From Octadecabacter arcticus 238 (lineage in GTDB: Bacteria; Pseudomonadota; Alphaproteobacteria; Rhodobacterales; Rhodobacteraceae), in contig NC_020908.1 of NCBI RefSeq assembly GCF_000155735.2, forward strand, positions 3,601,001 through 3,665,000: DNA of 64,000 bases, read 5' to 3'. The notes beneath the pieces were generated by a model that was not told the DNA's origin, searched no databases, and saw only the letters and a program-made list of their open reading frames with translations. This document shows, piece after piece, positions 19,208-27,319 of the stretch. The position numbers were made by a program, and so were the translations under genes. Numbering within the stretch: position 1 is the stretch's first letter; every line of letters starts with the position of its first letter.

Positions 19208-19239
19208 AAAAAAGATGGGGCGCAGCCATGCCGCGCCCC
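19208..19239 (-). terminator. Terminator-like attenuator between binding-protein and permease genes
   Basis: On the minus strand GGGGCGC and GCGCCCC (19233-19239 and 19217-19223) form a seven-pair stem with a nine-base loop. It is followed within three bases by a six-T run (19208-19213). It sits just after the binding-protein stop. Such partial terminators usually let the abundant binding protein be made in excess of the membrane subunits. Confidence 0.8.
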
Positions 19240-19250
19240 AAAGATAGTTG

Positions 19251-20357
19251 TTACTGCGACAACCAAACCTGGAATTTCGCATCCAGATCGTCACGGTAGT
19301 CAGCCCACCATGTGTAGTTGTACAGGAATGTGTTCGTCGCGTTCGCTGGATCGGTTGGCATATGCGGCGCCATATCGATGCCCAACGTCGCGTGCTGGCT
19401 TACCAACGGTGCGGAAGACGCACGTGCCGGACCGTAAGCGATGTATTTGGACTGGTCTGCAAGACGCTGTGTGTCAGTTGCGAAACGGACATAGTCCAAC
19501 GCACGTGCTTCACGCTCAGGTGTCAGGCCAGCTGGAATGATCCAACCGTCAAGGTCAAACACTTGTGCGTCCCAAAGCATAGCGACCGGCTGGTCCTGCT
19601 CTTCGATCAGCGAAAACAGGCGACCGTTGTAAGTGGAACCCATGATGACTTCGCCATCAGCCAAAAGCTGTGGAGTGTCAGCACCAGCAGACCACCAGAT
19701 CACGCTGTCTTTGATGGTGTCGAGCTTGGCAAATGCCTGTGCCTGACCTTCTTCTGTTTCCAGAACGTCATATACGTCGCCCTTGGCTACGCCGTCACAA
19801 AGCAACGCCCATTCCATGTTGTTGATCGGACGCTTTTCCAACGAACGCATGCCTGGGTATGTTTCTGTGTCGAAGATCGCGCAGACATCTGTTGGCGCTG
19901 TGTCGCCGACAAGGTCCGTACGGTAGCCGAAAGTTGTCGAATAAACGATCTGCGGAATGAAGCAGTCGGATACCAGCAGGTCGCCGAAATCTTCGGTCGG
20001 AGTGGAGCCATCATCGCCTGGTGCAAGCTGTTCGTCAAAGTCTATTTCCAGCGCAAGGCCTTCGTCGCAAAGACGGATCGCATCAGATGCAACCACGTCA
20101 ACCACGTCCCACGTGACATTGCCAGCTTCGTTCATCGCACGAAGTTTCGCAACTGCTTCAGCAGAGGATTCGTCGTTGATGATCGTGACGCCAGTCATCT
20201 CAGCATAAGGAATGTGATAAGCATTCTCTTGTGAGGACGAATACGCACCGCCCCAGCTAACGATGGTCATCTCATCAGCCATATGACCGTCTGCAACCGC
20301 GAGTGTAGCGGACAGCGTCAGGCATGTGGTTGCCATCAGTTTGATAGTCGTTTTCAT
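19251..20357 (-). CDS. ABC transporter periplasmic binding protein, PotD/PotF type (SBP_bac_8)
   Basis: The 368-residue precursor starts with a signal peptide (MKTTIKLMATTCLTLSATLA, cleaved near VADG). The mature domain begins with MTIVSWGGAYSSSQENAY, the typical WGG opening of the polyamine/iron binding-protein class, and contains NNMEWALLCDGV and STYNGRLFSLIEEQ. It delivers its ligand to the PotB/PotC-like permeases. Codon use and intactness match its neighbours. It lies 88 bases downstream of the ATPase gene and upstream of an attenuator hairpin. The ligand may be creatine, putrescine or another cationic compound; context favours a guanidino compound. Confidence 0.9.
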   Translation of the reverse strand: MKTTIKLMATTCLTLSATLAVADGHMADEMTIVSWGGAYSSSQENAYHIPYAEMTGVTIINDESSAEAVAKLRAMNEAGNVTWDVVDVVASDAIRLCDEGLALEIDFDEQLAPGDDGSTPTEDFGDLLVSDCFIPQIVYSTTFGYRTDLVGDTAPTDVCAIFDTETYPGMRSLEKRPINNMEWALLCDGVAKGDVYDVLETEEGQAQAFAKLDTIKDSVIWWSAGADTPQLLADGEVIMGSTYNGRLFSLIEEQDQPVAMLWDAQVFDLDGWIIPAGLTPEREARALDYVRFATDTQRLADQSKYIAYGPARASSAPLVSQHATLGIDMAPHMPTDPANATNTFLYNYTWWADYRDDLDAKFQVWLSQ

Positions 20358-20445
20358 TGAAGTCTCCCATTGATTTGCCCGGTTTTGGTCGTGTCAGCGC
20401 GATTGTCCGGGCGACGGCCGCGCTGTTTCCTTTTAGGCGCTGCGC

Positions 20446-21540
20446 TTACGCGTCGAGCGCCCTGCAATCTTGCGCGAGCCAACCGATTTCGATCATCTCG
20501 CCGGGCTTTAGGCGCCTCTGATCCGGCGCGTTACGCGTCTTGATTACGAAATCATCCTTACCGGCCACCCGCAGGCGAGTTCTAAAGATATCGCCCATAT
20601 AGATGAACTCAAGCACTTCGGCCTTCAGAGTATGCGCATCGTCTTGTAGGCGCGTACGGTCGAATTCGACACGTTCGGGGCGGATAGAAACCTGTGTGCG
20701 CTGGTCAACTTCGGATACGTTAACCGGCACGGCGTCGATAATGTCGCCGCTATCAAGCTTTACGATGCAGGAATCACCCTGAATTTGCTGCACGACACCG
20801 TCCATGGTGTTGTTTTCACCAATAAATTGCGCCACGAAACTATTCTGCGGCCTCTCGTACAATTCATCTGGTGCCGCCAATTGTTGAATGCGGCCATCGT
20901 CAAAGACGGCAACGCGGTCCGACATTGTCAGCGCTTCGGTTTGGTCGTGGGTCACGTAAACGGTCGTAATGCCGAGTTCATGTGCCAGATTGGTAATTTC
21001 AAACTGCAAGGTTTCGCGCAGCTGCTTATCTAGTGCACCGAGGGGTTCGTCCATCAGCACCAGTTCAGGTTCAAACACCAGCGCACGCGACAACGCGATC
21101 CGCTGCTGTTGACCACCGGACAATTGCGCCGGACGTCGTCCTGCAAAATCCTGCATCTGAACCATGCCCAAAGCGCGCATGACTTTTTCTTCTCGCTCGG
21201 ACTTGCCGATCTTGCGCACTTCCAAGGGGAAGGACAGGTTTTCGGCCACCGTCATATGCGGGAACAAAGCGTAATTCTGGAACACCATGCCGATGCCGCG
21301 CTTGTGCGGTGGAATGTTGTTAATCGAAACACCATCGAGCAAAATGTCGCCGTGTGTTGCGGTTTCAAATCCTGCAAGCATCATCAGGCAGGTGGTTTTG
21401 CCCGACCCAGACGGCCCAAGCATTGTCAAAAATTCGCCCTTGGGCATCGACAGGTTCAAGTCTTTAACAACAAGAACCTCGCCGTCATAACTTTTCTGGA
21501 CTCTCTCGAACGCCACAAATGCCGATTGATTGTCTACCAT
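20446..21540 (-). CDS. ABC transporter ATP-binding protein, PotA type
   Basis: The 364-residue ATPase has Walker A (MLGPSGSGKTTCLMMLAGF), the signature LSGGQQQRIALSRAL, Walker B (LVLMDEPLGALD), H-loop (VYVTHDQTEAL) and a C-terminal TOBE_2 domain (about residues 270-355) that is typical of the PotA/MalK side of the family. It energises the transporter formed by the next three genes. The gap to creatinase upstream is 223 bases with no recognisable gene, so a separate promoter may exist there. Confidence 0.92.
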   Translation of the reverse strand: MVDNQSAFVAFERVQKSYDGEVLVVKDLNLSMPKGEFLTMLGPSGSGKTTCLMMLAGFETATHGDILLDGVSINNIPPHKRGIGMVFQNYALFPHMTVAENLSFPLEVRKIGKSEREEKVMRALGMVQMQDFAGRRPAQLSGGQQQRIALSRALVFEPELVLMDEPLGALDKQLRETLQFEITNLAHELGITTVYVTHDQTEALTMSDRVAVFDDGRIQQLAAPDELYERPQNSFVAQFIGENNTMDGVVQQIQGDSCIVKLDSGDIIDAVPVNVSEVDQRTQVSIRPERVEFDRTRLQDDAHTLKAEVLEFIYMGDIFRTRLRVAGKDDFVIKTRNAPDQRRLKPGEMIEIGWLAQDCRALDA

Positions 21541-21763
21541 CGAGAACTTTTCCCTTTCGGATCAGTCTATATGCGATCATTGCAGAAATCGCTAGCTTGG
21601 AGATCAGCCTGATAGACCGCGCACAGGATTACAAGCGTGTTTTCGAAGGTAAATGTCGCGTCTTGTGTGGTTTTTCAAGACGATTGTCCCGCGGCAGAAC
21701 CCGTAGGCCACGCGAAGTGTCGACGTGCGACCAAACGGGCAACACGCCAACATTTTTGGCCGA

Positions 21764-22966
21764 TTAACCGACCACGTTGAAATCCGGTCCATATGGATAG
21801 CCTGTGATGTTTTCGTTGCCGTCGTCTTTGATGACAAGAATGTCGTGCTCGCGGTATCCGCCTGCCCCGGGATTGCCGTCACCGATGGTCAACATTGGTT
21901 CCATTGAAATGACCATCCCCGGTTCCAAAACGGTGTCGACATCTTCGCGCAACTCGAGCCCCGCCTCACGCCCATAGTAGTGCGACAACACCCCAAACGA
22001 GTGGCCGTAACCGAACGTGCGGTATTGCAACAACTGCCGCTCTGCAAAGAAGTCGTTGATTTTGTGCGTGATGTCGCTGCATTTCGCACCGGGCACCAAA
22101 AGCGACATACCGTATTCGTGGGCGGCGACATTGGCCTCCCAGATTTTGCGGCTGGCATCGTCCACTTCGCCAACGAACATGGTGCGTTCAAGGGCGGTAT
22201 AATACCCTGAAATCATCGGGAACGTATTGAGGCTAAGGATATCGCCCCTTTCAAGCTTGCGGGATGTGACAGGGTTGTGTGCACCGTCCGTATTCATTCC
22301 CGACTGGAACCAAACCCACGTGTCGCGGTATTCAGCATCCGGAAAACGCCGCGCGATTTCCAATTCCATCACATCACGCCCCGCCATGGCCACGTCAATC
22401 TCACGCGCGCCAACTTTGACAGCCTCTTTGATCGCATAACCACCGACATCGGCCACGTTGGCACCTGCACGGATCAATGTGATTTCTGCCGCGGATTTGT
22501 GCATCCGCTGCTTCATCGTCGTTGGCGCGATATCCATCGACGACCTTGGTGTCAGGAACTCGTCCAACAGCGCTTTTTGTGCAAGGCTCAGATGATCGCC
22601 CTCGTAGCCAATGACCTTGCCAGAGCCCGCGACAAATTGGATCGCGCGCCAGTAGTTGTTTCGTTGCCAGTCCGTATAGGTGATATTGTCGCCATACCCA
22701 CGACGCCACGGCTGTGCTGCGTCAATGCCCGCAGACATCGTGACGTTGTCAGTTGCGGTCACGACCAGCGCATATGGGCGGCCAAACGCACAATATAGAA
22801 AGCCGGAATAATAAGCGATGTTGTGCATCGATGTGAAAACACAGGCATCGACACCCAAGTGCGCCATGCTTGCGCGCAATTTGGCCAAGCGGCCTTCGTA
22901 TTCAGCGTCGGCAAACGGGAGAACCTTATCCCCTTGGTGAAAACGGTAATTCTGTGGACGATCCAT
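21764..22966 (-). CDS. Creatinase (creatine amidinohydrolase)
   Basis: The 400-residue protein aligns over its full length, as I recall it, with Pseudomonas creatinase (EC 3.5.3.3), which hydrolyses creatine to sarcosine and urea. Shared blocks are FTSMHNIAYYSGFLYCAFGR, PYALVVT, AQPWRR, YTDWQR and FQSGMNTDGAHNPVT. His230 in DGAHNP corresponds to the catalytic base, and FGYGHSFG, SHYYGREAGLELREDVDTV and GGYREHDI follow. It has the pita-bread fold of M24 peptidases without their metal set. The ATG has AAGGAG upstream. It leads the unit that encodes a polyamine-class importer. A methionine aminopeptidase-like or Xaa-Pro peptidase role is much less likely. Confidence 0.93.
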   Translation of the reverse strand: MDRPQNYRFHQGDKVLPFADAEYEGRLAKLRASMAHLGVDACVFTSMHNIAYYSGFLYCAFGRPYALVVTATDNVTMSAGIDAAQPWRRGYGDNITYTDWQRNNYWRAIQFVAGSGKVIGYEGDHLSLAQKALLDEFLTPRSSMDIAPTTMKQRMHKSAAEITLIRAGANVADVGGYAIKEAVKVGAREIDVAMAGRDVMELEIARRFPDAEYRDTWVWFQSGMNTDGAHNPVTSRKLERGDILSLNTFPMISGYYTALERTMFVGEVDDASRKIWEANVAAHEYGMSLLVPGAKCSDITHKINDFFAERQLLQYRTFGYGHSFGVLSHYYGREAGLELREDVDTVLEPGMVISMEPMLTIGDGNPGAGGYREHDILVIKDDGNENITGYPYGPDFNVVG

Positions 22967-23377
22967 TCAAGGACTCCTTCAATCAGCAAACCTATGCTTT
23001 GCAAGGAGGTATGAACCTCCCCTTGCGCGGTAAAGCGACAAAACAAGATCCCGGCGTTCAGGATGGGTGAAGGGCCAAAATTTGCATAAGCGACGCCATC
23101 GCTGACCCTTGGCCTTAAATAGGGATGATTCTTTCATTCTGGCAAGCCAAATTGACGCACAAGGTTTTCAGCTCGCGCCATTCAGCCCCACTGCGGCGCT
23201 TGCATCAGTCGTTTCTGCCCAATTTCGCCGCGCCAACCCACTGAATAACGATCAAAATTTACAAGCCTTTGCAGCCATGCAACAGCCCTTTCGACCACAA
23301 GTCAAACCGACTGTGCAAGTGCAGCATTTTCATTTACTGGTAGCGCTATCTCTGTCAATCATATATGGAAATTCGCC
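22967..23377. other. Intergenic region between creatinase and DUF2934 gene
   Basis: The divergent 411-base gap should hold promoters for both neighbours. Apart from the leader hairpins of creatinase I see no gene, and frames on both strands lack family resemblance. Confidence 0.5.
22986..23026 (-). promoter_or_regulatory. Two overlapping hairpins in the creatinase leader
   Basis: On the minus strand GCAAG-GG-GAGGT (23015-23026) pairs with ACCTCCTTGC (23001-23010) around TCAT, ten pairs with a two-base bulge. Directly after, and sharing its last two bases, GCAAA and TTTGC (22986-23002) can form a second stem. The first ends 35 bases before the ATG. The arrangement could be a translational or attenuation switch, but it matches no riboswitch class I know. 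Confidence 0.4.
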
Positions 23378-23611
23378 ATGACCAACACAAACCCCACCGA
23401 CGCGCAAATCAGTGACACCGCCTATCTTATCTGGCACGACGAAGGTCAGCCGCAGGGCCGAGACACGCAGCACTGGCAAATGGCGCTCGACGCACTGACT
23501 GCGCAGCCCACCAAAGCCAAACCAGCCCGCAAGGCGGCTGCCAAGCCACGGGCTAAAAAGGCGACGCCAACGAAGAAACCATATTATACTCCTGCGCCTG
23601 AATTGACCTGA
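23378..23611 (+). pseudogene. DUF2934 domain small protein, 3' end replaced by IS630
   Basis: The 77-residue product has the DUF2934 core (ISDTAYLIWHDEGQPQGRDT then QHWQMALDAL, residues about 10-45) followed by a basic Ala/Lys/Pro-rich tail. The last nine residues (YYTPAPELT, starting at the first TAT after KKP) and the stop lie inside the terminal inverted repeat of the IS630 element. Joining the flanks and keeping one TA gives KKPYDCNQFAKSTRVADQDP then FNN and a TAA at 24843-24845, which is probably the original end. The conserved domain is intact, so the shortened protein may still work. Function of DUF2934 is unknown. Confidence 0.7.
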
Positions 23612-24782
23612 CGATTTTGGGCCTGCGATTCACTTCGTCGCATGGCCAAAGGCGGTTCAGTCTGTATTTTGAGTTTATGAGCAAGCAATACAAAACAGTC
23701 TCCTTATCCGACGAGCAGCGCATAGCACTTGAAGCGCTTTGCCGCCGCCGCAAAGTTGACGCCCTTGTTTGGAAACGGGCGCGCGCGTTTCTTCTTTTGG
23801 ACGCAGGAGAAGACGCCGGAACGGTTTGCCGGATTTTGGATATTGGCCCGACAGTTTTGACGGAGTGGCGATTTGCCTTTGCCGGTGCGGGACTATCGTT
23901 TTTCGGTCTGAAGGACTACAGCCAGCGTCAGGGTCATTTGTCCGTCGTGCAAGAGCAGGCGGTGAGAGCCCATTTCACCGCGCAGCCTGCCCGCAATGCC
24001 GATGAGGTCTGTGCCTATGTTCTAGCCGAGTGCGACCAAAACTACAGCACGTCGGGAGCCGCCAAGCTGATGCGCCGCCTGGGGTTCGCGTATAAGAAAC
24101 CACAATTGCTGCCTGCACAGGCCGATGAAGCCAAGCAGGCTGCGTTTATTGCCAAATATGAGGCCCTGATGAACGGGTTGGCCGCAGATGAGATGGTTGT
24201 CTTTTCGGACGCTGTCCACCCCGAACACCAGAGCCGCCCCGCCCATGGTTGGTTCCCCAAGGGACAAAAGACGGCCCTGAAGGCGACATCAGGGCGCAAG
24301 CGGCTCAACATTCAGGGCGCGCTTGACCTTGAGACTTTCCAGTTCACCTTTGTGGAAGGCGAGAAGATCAATGCCCAGACAACCCGACAGATGCTGGAAA
24401 AGTTGGAACGCAACAACCAAACCAAGACGGCCATCCACGTCTTTGTCGACAATGCCCGCTATCATCATGCCAAGATACTACAGCCATGGCTGGACAGCCC
24501 AGAACGTCGGGTGAAGTTGCATTTCTTGCCAGCATATGCCCCGCACCTCAACCCGATCGAGCGTCTTTGGGGTGTTATGCACAAATGGGTCACCCACAAT
24601 CGGCACTATGCAACGTTCAACCAATTCACAGAGGCCATTTTCGACTTCTTCCGCAAGACCCTGCCAGAAAAATGGCCAGAGTTTCGCGACACCGTCACCG
24701 ACAACTTCCGCGTCATATCGCTCAAGGAATACAAAGTGATTTGAGGGGAAAACCTCAGGTCAATTCAGGCGCGGGAGTATAA
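23584..24782 (+). mobile_element. IS630-family insertion sequence, about 1.2 kb
   Basis: Near-perfect terminal inverted repeats (about 28 bp; outer TTATACTCC, inner GCGCCTGAATTGACCTGA, one mismatch) bound the element. It is flanked by TA on both sides (23582-23583 and 24783-24784), the target duplication typical of IS630/Tc1-mariner elements. It carries one intact transposase gene. The left end interrupts the DUF2934 gene and the right end lies 95 bases upstream of glgP. Confidence 0.9.
23677..24744 (+). CDS. IS630-family transposase
   Basis: About 355 residues starting at MSKQYKTVSLSDEQRIALEA (ATG 23677; the frame is open further upstream but without a better start). The N-terminal half has paired helix-turn-helix segments, and the C-terminal half is a DDE_3 domain with VVFSDAVHPEHQ, HVFVDNARYHHAK and LNPIERLWGVMHKW supplying the D, D and E residues. 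The frame is uninterrupted, so the element could be mobile. Confidence 0.94.
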   Translation: MSKQYKTVSLSDEQRIALEALCRRRKVDALVWKRARAFLLLDAGEDAGTVCRILDIGPTVLTEWRFAFAGAGLSFFGLKDYSQRQGHLSVVQEQAVRAHFTAQPARNADEVCAYVLAECDQNYSTSGAAKLMRRLGFAYKKPQLLPAQADEAKQAAFIAKYEALMNGLAADEMVVFSDAVHPEHQSRPAHGWFPKGQKTALKATSGRKRLNIQGALDLETFQFTFVEGEKINAQTTRQMLEKLERNNQTKTAIHVFVDNARYHHAKILQPWLDSPERRVKLHFLPAYAPHLNPIERLWGVMHKWVTHNRHYATFNQFTEAIFDFFRKTLPEKWPEFRDTVTDNFRVISLKEYKVI

Positions 24783-24877
24783 TACGACTGCAATCAATTT
24801 GCCAAATCGACAAGAGTGGCCGATCAAGACCCCTTTAACAATTAACCGCCTTCGGCCTGAATGGATTTGTAAGACTT

Positions 24878-27271
24878 ATGAAAGACCAAGATATAACCCT
24901 CGTGACCGCAGAAACGCTGCGCAACGAAATTTTGCGACACCTTAAGCTGTCAATCGGCAAAGATCCCAGCCACGCGAGCCTTTATGACTGGCGAATGTCG
25001 CTGTCTTTGGCCTTGCGCGACCGTGTTGTCGAACCTTGGTTTGCGTCCACCCGCAAGACATACGAGGGCAAGCACAAGCGCGTCTATTACCTGTCGATGG
25101 AATTCCTGATTGGCCGTCTAATCGAAGACGTGACGATCAACTTGGACGTTGAAGAAATCGCAGTGCAAGCGATGGCTGACTTGGGTCAGGATTATTACAA
25201 GGTTGTGGTCGACGAACCCGATGCAGCGCTTGGCAATGGTGGTTTGGGTCGTTTGGCGGCGTGTTTCATGGATAGCCTCGCGACGCTTGCAATTCCAGCC
25301 TACGGCTACGGAATCCGCTACGAACATGGGCTGTTTGAACAACATTTTGAAGGCGGCCAGCAGACTGAGTCCGCTGAAGGCTGGCTTGCCCAGCGCCACG
25401 CGTGGGAGTTCGAACGCCCAGAAGTCACCTACAACATCCACTTCGGTGGCTATGTAAGCGAAGAAAACGGCAAATCCAACTGGAACCCGGCTGAGACAGT
25501 CTTGGCATCGGCCTACGACACGCCAATCGTTGGCTGGAAAGGCCAATGGGCCAACACTTTGCGACTCTGGGCCGCGAAACCTGTCAAACTGTTCGACCTC
25601 GAAAGCTTTAACCGTGGCGATTACATCGGTGCGAACGCGCCTGAACGTCTGGCGCGCACAATCTCGCGCGTGTTGTATCCTGATGATACGACGCAGGACG
25701 GCAAAGAACTGCGTCTAAAGCAGGAGTATTTCTTTACGTCAGCGTCGATCAAAGATCTGCTGCGCCGTTTCTTGGCCGAGGGCAACAAGATCGAAGACCT
25801 GCACGAACATGTCGCGATCCAGCTCAACGACACCCACCCTGCGATTGCTGGGCCTGAATTGGTCCGGCTGCTGATCGACAAGCACGATTTCAATATCGAC
25901 GACGCCATTGAAATGGCCCGTAAATGTCTGGGTTATACCAACCACACATTGCTGCCAGAGGCTTTGGAGCGTTGGCCCGAAGACCTTTTCGCGCGCATTC
26001 TGCCGCGCCATCACCGCATCATCCAAATGATCCAAGACCGCCACCTGTCGGCGACGGGTTCGGACATTCGCATTATCGAACATGGCAACGTCAAGATGGG
26101 CGAGCTGGCGTTCATTATTGCACATAGCGTCAACGGCGTTTCAGCGCTGCATTCGGAACTGGTGAAAGAAACGGTCTTTGCAGATCTGCACAAAGCCTAT
26201 CCAAGCCGCATCCTGAACCAGACCAACGGCATCACGCCGCGCCGCTGGCTGTATTCGTGCAACCCTGCCCTGCGCAATCTGATCACCGACACGATCGGCA
26301 GCGGATGGGCTGCTGACCTTGAGCGTCTGCAAAACCTCAACGCGCATCTTGATGACACTGGGTTCCTGCAAGCCTACGCTGCCGCCAAAACCACCAACAA
26401 AGTGCGTTTGGCCAAGTGGCTTAAGGATCGCAACGATGTCACCCTCGATACATCCGCGATGTTCGACGTCCAGATCAAGCGTATCCACGAGTACAAACGC
26501 CAACACCTCAACATTCTGGAAACCATCGCGTTATGGAATGAAATCCGCGACAACCCGACTGCAAACTGGACCCCACGGGTCAAGATTTTTGGCGGCAAGG
26601 CGGCACCGGGTTATGTTTTGGCAAAATCCATCATTCGCCTGATCAACGATGTCGCCGCGACGATCAACAACGACCCGGTCACCAAACATCTGTTGCAGGT
26701 GGTTTATCCTGAAAACTACAATGTCTCGATGGCTGAAGTCCTTATCCCAGCGTCTGATTTATCTGAACAAATCTCAACCGCGGGCAAAGAAGCGTCTGGC
26801 ACGGGCAACATGAAACTGTCCCTGAACGGCAGCCCGACCATCGGCACCCTTGACGGCGCAAACGTTGAAATACGCGATCACGTTGGCCACGAAAACTTCT
26901 TCTTGTTCGGATTGACCGCGGCTGAAGCTCAAGAAAAACGCACCGAGCATGGCTATTCGCGCCGCGCAATTGAAGCCAGCCCGCGCCTGTCGCGTGTCCT
27001 TGGCCAAATCGGCGCAGGGGTGTTTTCCAATGGCGACCACCACCGCTATTCTGACATTCTGCACAACCTGTACGAACACGACTACTTCCTCGTCAGCTGC
27101 GATTTTGACGAATACTTTGCAAAGCAGCGCGAGGTTGATGCAGTATATCTTGATGTTAACCGCTGGACGCGAATGGCAGCAGCGAACACGGCCGGTATGG
27201 GCTGGTTCTCTGCTGATCGCACCATTCGAAGCTATGCGGATCAGATTTGGGACGCAAAGTCTGTGACCTAA
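24878..27271 (+). CDS. glgP: Glycogen phosphorylase
   Basis: The 797-residue enzyme has normal length for bacterial GlgP, which releases glucose-1-phosphate from glycogen ends using pyridoxal phosphate. Seen are the YYLSMEFLIGR block, LGNGGLGRLAACFMDSLAT, TNHTLLPEALERWP, IHEYKRQHLNIL, and the cofactor-lysine motif EASGTGNMKLSLNG near residues 636-649. It is first in a seven-gene plus-strand glycogen unit. The IS630 element ends 95 bases upstream, so the native promoter may have been displaced or replaced. Confidence 0.96.
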   Translation: MKDQDITLVTAETLRNEILRHLKLSIGKDPSHASLYDWRMSLSLALRDRVVEPWFASTRKTYEGKHKRVYYLSMEFLIGRLIEDVTINLDVEEIAVQAMADLGQDYYKVVVDEPDAALGNGGLGRLAACFMDSLATLAIPAYGYGIRYEHGLFEQHFEGGQQTESAEGWLAQRHAWEFERPEVTYNIHFGGYVSEENGKSNWNPAETVLASAYDTPIVGWKGQWANTLRLWAAKPVKLFDLESFNRGDYIGANAPERLARTISRVLYPDDTTQDGKELRLKQEYFFTSASIKDLLRRFLAEGNKIEDLHEHVAIQLNDTHPAIAGPELVRLLIDKHDFNIDDAIEMARKCLGYTNHTLLPEALERWPEDLFARILPRHHRIIQMIQDRHLSATGSDIRIIEHGNVKMGELAFIIAHSVNGVSALHSELVKETVFADLHKAYPSRILNQTNGITPRRWLYSCNPALRNLITDTIGSGWAADLERLQNLNAHLDDTGFLQAYAAAKTTNKVRLAKWLKDRNDVTLDTSAMFDVQIKRIHEYKRQHLNILETIALWNEIRDNPTANWTPRVKIFGGKAAPGYVLAKSIIRLINDVAATINNDPVTKHLLQVVYPENYNVSMAEVLIPASDLSEQISTAGKEASGTGNMKLSLNGSPTIGTLDGANVEIRDHVGHENFFLFGLTAAEAQEKRTEHGYSRRAIEASPRLSRVLGQIGAGVFSNGDHHRYSDILHNLYEHDYFLVSCDFDEYFAKQREVDAVYLDVNRWTRMAAANTAGMGWFSADRTIRSYADQIWDAKSVT

Positions 27272-27319
27272 ACATGTGTAAAGGCACTAGAGTATCCGGT
27301 GCGACGACTTGAAATGGGG

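Noticed and set aside
22967..23160. Guanidine or glycine riboswitch upstream of creatinase
   Set aside because: The conserved cores of these classes are not found; only simple hairpins are present.
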